Assembly: GCA_025153775.1 (NCBI GenBank)
Contig: JAOALC010000001.1
Span: 868,001 to 932,000 of the forward strand
Direction of reading: 5' to 3'
Length of the DNA stretch: 64,000 bases
Source of the DNA: SAR92 clade bacterium H231
GTDB lineage: Bacteria; Pseudomonadota; Gammaproteobacteria; Pseudomonadales; Porticoccaceae
Numbering within the stretch: position 1 is the first letter of the stretch; the number at the start of each line of letters is the position of its first letter. This document shows, piece after piece, positions 48,639 through 56,760 of the stretch. The notes beneath the pieces were generated by a model that was not told the DNA's origin, searched no databases, and saw only the letters and a program-made list of their open reading frames with translations. A program made the translations under genes and the position numbers.

Positions 48639-49553
48639 TTATTTATCGGCCAAATAGGCTGCCGCCTTGGCAACAAATTTATTGGTTTGCTGAAACCCGC
48701 CCACCAGCATCTGCTGGCCCTCCGGATTATCTATATTGTCCATCTGGGCACGCACATTTTCTGGCGTCTGCTGCTCTGGTGGCAGGTAGATGCCATCAGT
48801 TTCATAGATATGAGTGCGCGCATAGCCACCGGCACCGGCGCAGAGAATACTGCGATTGGGAGCCGCTTCATCACAGAGCGTTAACAAACCAGCGGTTACA
48901 GATTCCACAGTCATAATATCGGACTGCTCTTCAGTCACTAGCCCCTCGAGCATTCTTGTGCCGGCCGTGGGTGACAGACAGTTCACTTTGATGTGGTATT
49001 TTTCACCCTCAATACAGAGCGTATTCATCAGCCCCACCACAGCCATTTTGGCAGCGCCATAGTTAGCCTGACCAAAGTTGCCGTACATGCCGCTGGAGGA
49101 CGTGGTCATTACAATGCGGCCATAGCCCTGCTCACGCATTAGTTCCCAGACTGCTTTGCAGCAGTTGGCTGAGCCCATCAGGTGCACATCAACCACTAGC
49201 TGAAAGTCGTCCATACCCATTTTGGCAAAGCTCTTATCCCGCAGAATACCGGCATTGTTAACCAGAATATCCACCCGGCCCCATTTCTCAACGGCCTGGG
49301 CAACCATGGTTTCAACTTCATCCATCTTGGCCACATTGGCACCATTGGCAATGGCTTCACCGCCAGCGGCTTCAATCATGGCAACGGTTTCCATGGCAGC
49401 ATCGCTTGAACCGCCCACGCCATTCACTGTGCCACCTAGATCATTGACCACCACCTTGGCTCCGCGCGCCGCCAGTGCCAGGGCATGGGAGCGACCCAGG
49501 CCATTGCCTGAGCCTGTAACTATGGCTACCTGTCCGTCGTATCTAATTGTCAT
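48639..49553 (-). CDS. SDR dehydrogenase, 17beta-HSD4-like (3-hydroxyacyl-CoA type)
   Basis: A 304-residue short-chain dehydrogenase resembling the SDR part of peroxisomal multifunctional enzyme 2. It has the cofactor motif VTGSGNGLGRSHALALAARG, VVVNDLGG, NNAG (in DILVNNAGIL), and catalytic Ser with YGAAK. The VVVNDLGGTVNG signature and the extended C terminus fit (3R)-hydroxyacyl-CoA dehydrogenases. It lacks the hydratase domain of the full MFE-2 protein. It sits between an acyl-CoA dehydrogenase and the quinone-oxidoreductase gene, consistent with oxidation of a 3-hydroxyacyl-CoA intermediate. Confidence 0.85.
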   Translation of the reverse strand: MTIRYDGQVAIVTGSGNGLGRSHALALAARGAKVVVNDLGGTVNGVGGSSDAAMETVAMIEAAGGEAIANGANVAKMDEVETMVAQAVEKWGRVDILVNNAGILRDKSFAKMGMDDFQLVVDVHLMGSANCCKAVWELMREQGYGRIVMTTSSSGMYGNFGQANYGAAKMAVVGLMNTLCIEGEKYHIKVNCLSPTAGTRMLEGLVTEEQSDIMTVESVTAGLLTLCDEAAPNRSILCAGAGGYARTHIYETDGIYLPPEQQTPENVRAQMDNIDNPEGQQMLVGGFQQTNKFVAKAAAYLADK

Positions 49554-49592
49554 TCGTCTCTCTCCTCTGAGGTTAAATACCTATAGTTTAGT

Positions 49593-50807
49593 CTAGCGGT
49601 ATTGGCTCAGTTCGCGACGTGCAATCACCATGCGGTGAACAGAATCCGGGCCATCGGCAAAACGCAGCGTACGCTGTGCGCCATACCAGGTGGCCAGCGG
49701 CGTATCCTGAGACAGTCCAATACCACCATACATCTGCATGGCTTCGTCGATAATTTTTAAGGCCATATTAGGAGCTGCCACTTTAATCATGGAGATAAAG
49801 GGCTGAGCTGCATCTGTGCCCTCGTGATCCATTAGCCAAGCTGCTTTTAAGCACAGCAGTCTGGTCATTTCTATATCAATGCGCGCCTGGGCAATAATGT
49901 CCCCGTTGCCACCCAGCTTGGCCAGAGGCCGACCAAAGGCTTCGCGGTTGAGAGACCGCTCGCACATCAGCTTGAGCGCAGCTTCCGCCAGACCCAGTGA
50001 ACGCATGCAGTGGTGAATACGGCCAGGCCCCAATCGCCCCTGTGCCACTTCAAAGCCACGGCCTTCGCCGAGAATCATATTTTCTTTGGGCACGCGCACA
50101 TCGGTAAAGCGCATATGCATATGGCCGTGGGGTGCGTCATCTATATTAAAGATTTGCATGGGGCGCAGGTTCTTAACACCTGGGGTGTCAAAAGGAATCA
50201 GTATCTGGCTGTGCTGACCATGGCGGGGACCGCCGGGGTTGGTATTAACCATCACAATCATAATCTTGCAGCGCGGGTCACCGGCACCAGAAATCCAAAT
50301 CTTCTCGCCATTCAGTACCCATTCATCACCGTCGGCAACACAGGACATAGCAATATTGGTGGCATCTGAAGAGGCCACATCCGGCTCGGTCATGGCATAG
50401 GCAGAGCGAATTTCACCTGCCAGCAATGGCTTTAACCACTTCTCTTTTTGCTCATCATTGCAGTAGCGGGCCAATACTTCCATATTGCCTGTATCCGGGG
50501 CCGCGCAATTAAATACTTCCGGCGCCAGGTGGGAGCGACCGGTTTCCTGAGCAATATAGGCATATTCAACCGTATTTAGCCCATGGCCACCCTCGTAATG
50601 GGTCAGGAAAAAATTCCACAGGTTCTTGGCTCTGGCCTTGGCCTTGAGGGTTTCCAGAATTTCAGTCTGGCGCTCGGTAAATGCCCAGCGGTCGCCTTTA
50701 CCCACTTCCTGATGATACTCATGCTCCAGAGGCAGTATCTCTATATCTATAAATTGCTTAACCTCTTCGAGAATAGGTTTTAACTTGTCACTGATGCCTA
50801 AATCCAT
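49593..50807 (-). CDS. Acyl-CoA dehydrogenase, ACAD10/11-like
   Basis: A 404-residue FAD flavoenzyme of the acyl-CoA dehydrogenase family. FAD-binding segments are YAMTEPDVASSDATNI, WISGAGDPRCKI and MQMYGGIGLSQDTPLA. At the position of the usual catalytic glutamate it has ADGPDSVHRMVIARREL, matching ACAD10/11-type enzymes, which use an aspartate. In animals and many bacteria these enzymes act with an APH-type kinase on 4-hydroxyacyl-CoA, but no such kinase is in the window. It is the third gene of the operon. Confidence 0.88.
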   Translation of the reverse strand: MDLGISDKLKPILEEVKQFIDIEILPLEHEYHQEVGKGDRWAFTERQTEILETLKAKARAKNLWNFFLTHYEGGHGLNTVEYAYIAQETGRSHLAPEVFNCAAPDTGNMEVLARYCNDEQKEKWLKPLLAGEIRSAYAMTEPDVASSDATNIAMSCVADGDEWVLNGEKIWISGAGDPRCKIMIVMVNTNPGGPRHGQHSQILIPFDTPGVKNLRPMQIFNIDDAPHGHMHMRFTDVRVPKENMILGEGRGFEVAQGRLGPGRIHHCMRSLGLAEAALKLMCERSLNREAFGRPLAKLGGNGDIIAQARIDIEMTRLLCLKAAWLMDHEGTDAAQPFISMIKVAAPNMALKIIDEAMQMYGGIGLSQDTPLATWYGAQRTLRFADGPDSVHRMVIARRELSQYR

Positions 50808-50866
50808 GTTGCTATGCCCCTAAAATTGTAATTTATTATGCCTGCTTGCAGCTTGGTAACCATTTA

Positions 50867-52006
50867 TTAGTAACCACTTAGCTGAGCAAAGCGATCTGTA
50901 TGGTAACTGTTATCGCCAAACAATGTCTGCGCTGGTCGGGCGCGCTTTATAAAAAAACCAATGTCATATTCGTCGGTCATACCAATGCCGCCGTGCATCT
51001 GAATAGCCTCATTGGTAGACAGTTCAGCCACCTCAGCGAGTTTGGCTTTAGCAATACTGGCCAGAGCAGGAACCCGCTTATGGCTTTCATCCATAGCCTG
51101 CAGTGCTTTGAGTACCACTGATTTGCACAGCTCAATCTGGCTCCACCAGTCGGCAGCACGGTGCTGCAGGGCCTGAAACGAACCAATCAACACACCAAAC
51201 TGCTTGCGTTCTTTGAGGTACTGCAAAGTGCGCTCAAAGCTTTCCTGGGCCATGCCCAACATCTCTGCGGAAAGATAGATATTGCCTGCATCCAGAGTAG
51301 CGGACAGCGCCTTAAAACCCTGGCCCTCTTCACCTAGCAGTGCGGCCTCGGCCACCTCAACCTGGTTAAAGCTAATATTGGCATAGTTGCGCCCATCGGT
51401 AGCCGCTACGCGCTCAACCTCAATACCAGCGGCGGTAGCATCCACAACAAACAGGCTTATGCCCTTTATATCGCCCGCTTCACCAGAGGTGCGCGCCGCC
51501 ACAATCAGCTTGTCCGCAGTGCCACCATCGACCACAAAGCGCTTGGCGCCGTTTAGGCTGTAGCCCTGGCCCTGCTTGACTGCAGTCATGCTGATTTGAG
51601 CTGGCGCATGATGAGCGTTTTCGTCCACTGCCAGTGCTGTGGTAATTTCGCCGCCAGCGATCGCGCCCAATAATTCAGTTTTTTGCTCTTCAGTGCCCGC
51701 CCCTTTGATGGCAGTCACACCCAGCACAGCTGTGGCAAACAATGGAGAAGCGGTTAATGTACGGCCGGTCTGCTCGACAATCTGACCCATACCCACATGA
51801 CCAAACTCCAGACCACCATAGGCCTCAGGCACCAAAATTGCCGCCCAGCCCATGTCGACCATCTGGCCCCAGAGACTGTCCGCATAACCAGTTTCACTAC
51901 CCGCATCCCGCTGCGCACGCAGCTCAGCCAGGGGAGCAAATTCAGCAAGAAAGCCCTGGGCTGATTCCTTGAGCATCTGCTGCTCTTCGTTTAATACTAA
52001 TGCCAT
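50867..52006 (-). CDS. Acyl-CoA dehydrogenase subunit lacking the catalytic glutamate
   Basis: A 379-residue acyl-CoA dehydrogenase-fold protein. The domain order is normal and AIQMHGGIGMTDEYDI is clear. Where most family members have the (I/L)YEGTSE base glutamate it has TLFGDNSYHTDRF, with glycine in place of the glutamate. Such chains are known in heteromeric alpha2beta2 acyl-CoA dehydrogenases of steroid side-chain degradation, where only one chain is catalytic. The adjacent gene at 52067, 60 bases upstream in the operon, keeps the glutamate and is the natural partner; this pairing is inference. Confidence 0.85.
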   Translation of the reverse strand: MALVLNEEQQMLKESAQGFLAEFAPLAELRAQRDAGSETGYADSLWGQMVDMGWAAILVPEAYGGLEFGHVGMGQIVEQTGRTLTASPLFATAVLGVTAIKGAGTEEQKTELLGAIAGGEITTALAVDENAHHAPAQISMTAVKQGQGYSLNGAKRFVVDGGTADKLIVAARTSGEAGDIKGISLFVVDATAAGIEVERVAATDGRNYANISFNQVEVAEAALLGEEGQGFKALSATLDAGNIYLSAEMLGMAQESFERTLQYLKERKQFGVLIGSFQALQHRAADWWSQIELCKSVVLKALQAMDESHKRVPALASIAKAKLAEVAELSTNEAIQMHGGIGMTDEYDIGFFIKRARPAQTLFGDNSYHTDRFAQLSGY

Positions 52007-52066
52007 AATTCTGTACCTTTGTATTTTATTGGCGCTGTCGCCATCTGTTAGCGCTTTAGCAACCTA

Positions 52067-53245
52067 TTAGCCGAGGCCGAGGATATTTTTAGCTATCACA
52101 TTAAGTTGAACCTCTGAGGTTCCGCCTTCGATAGAATTACCTTTGGTGCGCAGCCAGGTGCGTGGCAGCCAGCCTTGATTAGAAGCCTCACCCTCCCAGA
52201 CCATGGCATCGCTACCATTGACCTTAAGCAGGGTTTCAAAGCGGCGCTTATTAAGCTCGGTACCATAATATTTCAACATAGCAGAGGTAGCCCCAACGCC
52301 ATGGCCCGACTTTACTTCGTCGGTAACCCGCTCTGCGGTTAGTGCAAAACAGGCACCGTCAATTTCCCATTTGGCAACCTCAGCCCTCAGCAGCGGGTTG
52401 TTCATGCGACCCTGGTCAACACCCAGCGCCCTGGCGGCGATCTGGCCCATGGTTTCAGAACCCACATCGGCCATACCCATGCCGCCGATCATTTCTCGCT
52501 CGTGGGTTAGCAGATACTTGGCTATGGTCCAGCCGTGATTGATATCCCCCACCACCTGATCTTTCTCTACACGCACATCATCCAAGAAAGTTTCACAGAA
52601 AGGCGAACTGCCAGAAATTAGCTTAATCGGCTTGGGCGTGACTCCGGGAGTCTCCATATCAAATAACACCAAGCTAATGCCCATCTGCTTTTTGGCATCT
52701 GGGTCGGTGCGCAGCAGACAGAACATCCAGTCGGCTTTGTCGCCGTAAGAGGTCCAGACCTTTTGCCCATTGGCGATAAAATGGTCGCCCATATCCTCAC
52801 CCTTGGCCTGTAGGCCGGCCAAATCTGAACCTGCGCCTGGCTCTGAATAGCCCTGACACCAGCGAATCTCGCCGCGGATAATAGGCGGCAGATGCTGCTG
52901 TTTTAGGGCCTCAGAGCCAAATTTAAGCAGCGCCGGACCAATCATCCAGATACCAAAGCTACTCAGAGGTGGACGAGCATTGATGCGCGCCATCTCTTCT
53001 TTAAGAATCTTGTGCTCAGCCTTATCCAGGCCACCACCACCATATTCTGCAGGCCAGTCCGGTGCAGTCCAGCCTTTAGCGCCCATGCGCTCCATCCACT
53101 GCTTCTGTTCTTCGCTGGCAAACTCAAAGTTGCGGCCACCCCAGCACATATCTTCTCCACCCTGGGTAGATTCGCGCATTGATGGGGGACAGTTTGCTTC
53201 TAACCAGTCTCTGGTCTCATGCCGGAAAGCGTTTAAATCACTCAC
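52067..53245 (-). CDS. Acyl-CoA dehydrogenase, catalytic chain
   Basis: A 392-residue acyl-CoA dehydrogenase with WCQGYSEPGAGSDLAGLQ for FAD binding, VWTSYGDKADWMFCLLRTD, and the base glutamate Glu373 in SIEGGTSEVQ. The RTWLRTKGNSIEGGTSE ending resembles the catalytic chains of heteromeric FadE pairs acting on bulky or branched acyl-CoA. It starts with GTG 53245, with AGGAG six bases upstream, and is the first gene of the minus-strand operon. Its upstream region (53246-53512) is shared with the divergent tesB gene. Confidence 0.88.
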   Translation of the reverse strand: MSDLNAFRHETRDWLEANCPPSMRESTQGGEDMCWGGRNFEFASEEQKQWMERMGAKGWTAPDWPAEYGGGGLDKAEHKILKEEMARINARPPLSSFGIWMIGPALLKFGSEALKQQHLPPIIRGEIRWCQGYSEPGAGSDLAGLQAKGEDMGDHFIANGQKVWTSYGDKADWMFCLLRTDPDAKKQMGISLVLFDMETPGVTPKPIKLISGSSPFCETFLDDVRVEKDQVVGDINHGWTIAKYLLTHEREMIGGMGMADVGSETMGQIAARALGVDQGRMNNPLLRAEVAKWEIDGACFALTAERVTDEVKSGHGVGATSAMLKYYGTELNKRRFETLLKVNGSDAMVWEGEASNQGWLPRTWLRTKGNSIEGGTSEVQLNVIAKNILGLG

Positions 53246-53429
53246 ATTAGGCTCCTGCTGCTAAGGTTTTTATTGGTTGTAATCTGGGATTATTAGGCGC
53301 CTGATCCTTAGATAGCACTGGGATCAAACCCATCAAAAATAGAAAATTGAACTTACAGTATGTTATTAAACCTTTCAAGTATCCCGCTGATAAATTCCAC
53401 TATTTACAGCAGTAATAAAGCTCTGGTCG

Positions 53430-53443
53430 ACTGCATAAGCAGT
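53430..53443. promoter_or_regulatory. Dyad in the shared promoter region of tesB and the ACAD operon
   Basis: ACTGC and GCAGT arms flank ATAA. The element lies about 70 bases before tesB and 185 bases from the first dehydrogenase gene. The 267-base divergent region holds no gene. A regulator of the catabolic genes, such as the nearby TetR protein, could bind here, but the dyad is short and could be chance. Confidence 0.3.
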
Positions 53444-53512
53444 TATCAGTTAAAGTACTGCGCGGCGCAACCACAGGGGTTGGCCAAGCGAATCTAATCA
53501 GGAAAATATGCC

Positions 53513-54403
53513 ATGAGCAAAGCACTGCAACAGCTGCTCGACACCCTGGCCCTGGACAAGATAGATGAGACTATCTATCGCGGCCAGACGCCAGAAACTT
53601 CCAACAAGCGTGTATTTGGCGGTCAGGTATTTGCCCAGGCCATGCGTGCAGCTCAGGACACAGTGCCAGAAGATCGCATGGTGCACTCGCAACATGCTTA
53701 CTTCTTGCGCCCAGGTGACCCCTCTGTGCCTATTCTGTATCAGGTTGATGGCATCCGCGATGGCGGCTCCTTTACTACCCGCCGCGTAGTAGCTTCCCAG
53801 CGGGGCAAGGCCATCTTTAATACCGAGCTGTCATTTCAAATTGCAGAGCAGGGTCTGAGCCATCAGATAGATATGCCAGACTGCCCCGGGCCAGAAGAGC
53901 TTGGCGATGACAATGAGCGCTGGAAAGAAATGATTGCCAAACAGCGCGACAAAGCCGGAGCCAGAGCAGCTGTGCATCGCCCCTCTCTGCGCCCAATCGA
54001 AATGCGCTCTGTGGACCCCATAGACTATGCCAACCCCAGTAGCAGAGACCCAGAGCAAAAAGTCTGGATCAAAGCCAGCGGCTCAATTGCCGATCTGGCC
54101 GAGACCGACAGCCAGCCCCTGCACCATGCAATTTTGGCCTATGCCTCTGACTTTAATCTTATGGGAACCTCGCTGCTGCCCCATGGAGTTAGCATTATGA
54201 ACCCCAAGTTGCAGCCGGCCTCTCTGGACCACTGCATCTGGTTCCACGATATCTTCCGAGCCGATGAATGGCTGCTGTATGTGATGGATAGCCCCAGATC
54301 TAGCCATGGCCGCGGGCTAAGTAGAGGCTCCTTCTATAGTGGCGATGGCCGCCTTGTGGCCAGCACTATTCAGGAGGGTCTGATTCGTTTGCACAGAGAC
54401 TAA
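53513..54403 (+). CDS. tesB: Acyl-CoA thioesterase II TesB
   Basis: TesB hydrolyses medium- and long-chain acyl-CoA to free acid and CoA. The 296-residue product has two hotdog domains. Family motifs are RGQTPETSNKRVFGGQVFAQ (N-terminal), SQHAYFLRPGDPSVPILYQV, DGGSFTTRRVVASQ and, in the second half, SLDHCIWFHDIFRADEWLLY and the closing RGSFYSGDGRLVASTIQEGL. CAGGA lies upstream of ATG 53513. It is divergent from the acyl-CoA dehydrogenase operon, consistent with a role in releasing products or relieving CoA trapping. Confidence 0.95.
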   Translation: MSKALQQLLDTLALDKIDETIYRGQTPETSNKRVFGGQVFAQAMRAAQDTVPEDRMVHSQHAYFLRPGDPSVPILYQVDGIRDGGSFTTRRVVASQRGKAIFNTELSFQIAEQGLSHQIDMPDCPGPEELGDDNERWKEMIAKQRDKAGARAAVHRPSLRPIEMRSVDPIDYANPSSRDPEQKVWIKASGSIADLAETDSQPLHHAILAYASDFNLMGTSLLPHGVSIMNPKLQPASLDHCIWFHDIFRADEWLLYVMDSPRSSHGRGLSRGSFYSGDGRLVASTIQEGLIRLHRD

Positions 54404-54428
54404 GCGAGACTAGCGCCCAGACGAGCGG

Positions 54429-55472
54429 CTACAGGTGGAGATACTTCTTCTGCTTGCCGCTGACCTTCTTGAGGTAATTTCTGGTTTCACCGCGGATATG
54501 TCTATTGGTTAAAAACCAGTAAAACTCGCTGACCGTCATATTGTTTATACGCGCCAGTGATTTGGTCTTGTTGCCGTTTTTATCCAGGCTGCGCCACAGA
54601 TTGCCGGCACCGCCGTTATAGCTGGAGATCATGGCATATTCCAACTTTTTTGGGTGTTTGATACCAGACAGATAGCGAGTAGCCAGAATACGCAGATAGC
54701 CCGCCGCCACCTCAATATTATTGCTTGGGTTATAGAGGTAAGAAGAGCTGGGGGTATGTTTGTAACCTTTAATAATTGAGAAATAGTCTCGCCCTGCAGT
54801 GTTAGCCTTAATCTGCATCAGGCCCAGTGCATTGGACCCAGAGCGAGCCAAAGGGTTAAACGAACTCTCGGTTTCCATAATCGCCATCATCAGCGACGCA
54901 GGAACATTGTGCTGTCGGCCAGCAGCTTTGACAGTTTGAATATATTTGCCGCCAGCAATATTCTTATGCTCCTTGACCATATTAATTTTAATTTTATAGC
55001 GACCCCTATGCTGCTGAGCCCTCTGGGCCAAATGGTCGGCATAAATCTCGGCTGTCCAGGGGTTCTCTATGGGCTTGCCCCTGTGATCGAGAATCTGCTT
55101 CCAAAAAAATGGCTTGTTGGTGCGATCGTTGATCAGCCCAAAATCACTGGCGGTTTTAGCATCGATCACCGAGGGATCTATCTGGGTGAGCAGTATCTCT
55201 ACAATAGATTCCTGCAGCAGCTGCAGACTGGTTGCAGTTACAACCACCAGCCCGGTTTCAAAGTCGACCAGAGTGTCACTATCGGCCGCATCGTTAAATA
55301 CCAGCACCGAGGGTTTAATGGCCGCCTTCTGGTCTGGGCCATTTTGATACTCCCAGAGCAGGGCCGCCACATCTTTATCATAGGCATCGTAATCTATAGC
55401 CAGCGCCTGGCTGGGCAGAACAGCAGCGGCTAGCGCAATAACGGGCACAGCTAATTTAAAACTTAGGTTCAT
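54429..55472 (-). CDS. MltC-like lytic transglycosylase (SLT domain)
   Basis: A 347-residue peptidoglycan lytic transglycosylase. The N-terminal DUF3393-like domain (about 25-170) is followed by an SLT domain with the catalytic glutamate in SLMMAIMETESSFNP, then SNALGLMQIK, and SSYNGGAGN. This arrangement is that of MltC. The signal peptide ends LPSQALA with no lipobox cysteine, so it would be a soluble periplasmic enzyme, unlike the E. coli lipoprotein. It lies nine bases downstream of an SDR gene in an otherwise lipid-catabolic minus-strand run and converges with tesB. Confidence 0.87.
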   Translation of the reverse strand: MNLSFKLAVPVIALAAAVLPSQALAIDYDAYDKDVAALLWEYQNGPDQKAAIKPSVLVFNDAADSDTLVDFETGLVVVTATSLQLLQESIVEILLTQIDPSVIDAKTASDFGLINDRTNKPFFWKQILDHRGKPIENPWTAEIYADHLAQRAQQHRGRYKIKINMVKEHKNIAGGKYIQTVKAAGRQHNVPASLMMAIMETESSFNPLARSGSNALGLMQIKANTAGRDYFSIIKGYKHTPSSSYLYNPSNNIEVAAGYLRILATRYLSGIKHPKKLEYAMISSYNGGAGNLWRSLDKNGNKTKSLARINNMTVSEFYWFLTNRHIRGETRNYLKKVSGKQKKYLHL

Positions 55473-55481
55473 AATGGCGAC

Positions 55482-56282
55482 TTACACCTTATAGGCATAG
55501 TCAGGATGCTGCTCAAGCATGCCCTGGCGCATACGCCGCATACCCGCAATCCAGCGATCGTAATCGGCCCCTTTGCGCTCCACATAGGTAGCTAGCTCTG
55601 CATGGGGTTGAATCATAAATCTCTCGTCTGCCATACCGGCCAGCACAGAGTCTGCAGCTTCCTCGGCGGTCATCATAGTATCCTGACCAGTTACGCCGCG
55701 CCCGCCCTCAGTCATAGCAGTAGCCACATACAGGGGGCAGACCACCGAAACTTTAATATTGTCATCACCATGGGTAATAGCCAGAGATTCAGCAAAGCCT
55801 ACTGCTGCAGTCTTGGTGGTTGAATAGGCGGCATCCCCCAGCTGACAGAGCAACCCAGCGCCAGAGGCAACATTAACCAGGTAGCCGCCACCGCGCTTGA
55901 TCATATCAGGCACCAGGGCTCTAGCCGCAAATACATGGGCCATAACATTGACGTTCCAGCTGGTCATCCAGTTGTCATTGGAGCCAGAGGCTGCCATCCA
56001 GCCCGGCCCATCACCAAAGGCCACACCTGCATTAGAGACAAATATATCAATGGGCCCAAGGCGCTCTTCGGTTTCGCGAACCAATGCTTGAATATCTTCT
56101 TCCAGACCCACATTGGCGGCCACAGCAATACCATTGATCTGCTCTGCTACCTGGGTTGCAGGTTGCAGATTTAAATCAGCTACCGCCACCCGGGCGCCAG
56201 CCGCGGCAAATTTTTCACAGAGTGCGCGACCAATGCCACTGGCACCACCAGTGACCACTACAACTTGATTATTAAGATCCAC
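55482..56282 (-). CDS. SDR-family oxidoreductase
   Basis: A 266-residue classical short-chain dehydrogenase. It has the cofactor motif VTGGASGIGRALCEKFAAAG, an aspartate after beta-2 (VADLN, favouring NAD), the SNAG variant of NNAG, and catalytic Ser with YSTTK (Tyr and Lys). The substrate is unknown; its place next to a thioesterase and an iron alcohol dehydrogenase suggests alcohol or hydroxyacyl oxidation. It starts with GTG 56282. Spacing to neighbours is 24 and 9 bases, so it belongs to the tetR-led transcript. Confidence 0.87.
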   Translation of the reverse strand: MDLNNQVVVVTGGASGIGRALCEKFAAAGARVAVADLNLQPATQVAEQINGIAVAANVGLEEDIQALVRETEERLGPIDIFVSNAGVAFGDGPGWMAASGSNDNWMTSWNVNVMAHVFAARALVPDMIKRGGGYLVNVASGAGLLCQLGDAAYSTTKTAAVGFAESLAITHGDDNIKVSVVCPLYVATAMTEGGRGVTGQDTMMTAEEAADSVLAGMADERFMIQPHAELATYVERKGADYDRWIAGMRRMRQGMLEQHPDYAYKV

Positions 56283-56306
56283 TGAATCCCCTATTTCTAT
56301 CTTTAA

Positions 56307-56735
56307 TTAGATTAATACAGCTGTCAGAGCTGCTCTTAACTGCGCCGGAATAGGCACAGATTTATCCGTCTTGCGATCCACAAATACATGGGTAAAGGTG
56401 CCGTGGGCGGACACAGTCTGCTCGCCCTGCTTAAAAATACCTATGCCATATTCCACCGAGCTATTGCCCAGGCGGTTGACTCTAAAGCCCGCCTCCAGTT
56501 TATCCGGGTAGGCCACCGGCGATTTGTATTCACAGCTGGAGGCCACTACAAAACCAATAATTTCAGCACTGTGAATATCCAGCCCGCCCTGCTCGATCAG
56601 ATACTGATTGGCAACGGAATCAAAGTAACTGTAATAGACCACATTGTTAACATGACCATAGATATCATTGTCCATCCATCTGGTGGTGATATCGGCAAAG
56701 TATTTGTAGCCTGAGCGCTGATCTGATGGGGTCAT
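56307..56735 (-). CDS. Hotdog-fold acyl-CoA thioesterase (YbgC/FcbC-like)
   Basis: A 142-residue single-hotdog thioesterase of the 4-hydroxybenzoyl-CoA thioesterase type. The active-site segment TTRWMDNDIYGHVNNVVYY contains the nucleophilic or base aspartate typical of the family (DxDxxGHVNN-like). It probably cleaves a short or aromatic acyl-CoA. It is the third gene of the minus-strand run tetR-ADH-thioesterase-SDR, 25 bases after the alcohol dehydrogenase. Confidence 0.88.
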   Translation of the reverse strand: MTPSDQRSGYKYFADITTRWMDNDIYGHVNNVVYYSYFDSVANQYLIEQGGLDIHSAEIIGFVVASSCEYKSPVAYPDKLEAGFRVNRLGNSSVEYGIGIFKQGEQTVSAHGTFTHVFVDRKTDKSVPIPAQLRAALTAVLI

Positions 56736-56760
56736 GGTTAAAAAGCCCTTAGCGAGTGAA

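Noticed and set aside
53453-53460. Octamer AAGTACTG shared by the tesB region and the tandem TetR promoter (59225-59232)
   Set aside because: It also occurs upstream of the HD-GYP gene, and one to two copies are expected by chance in 64 kb.
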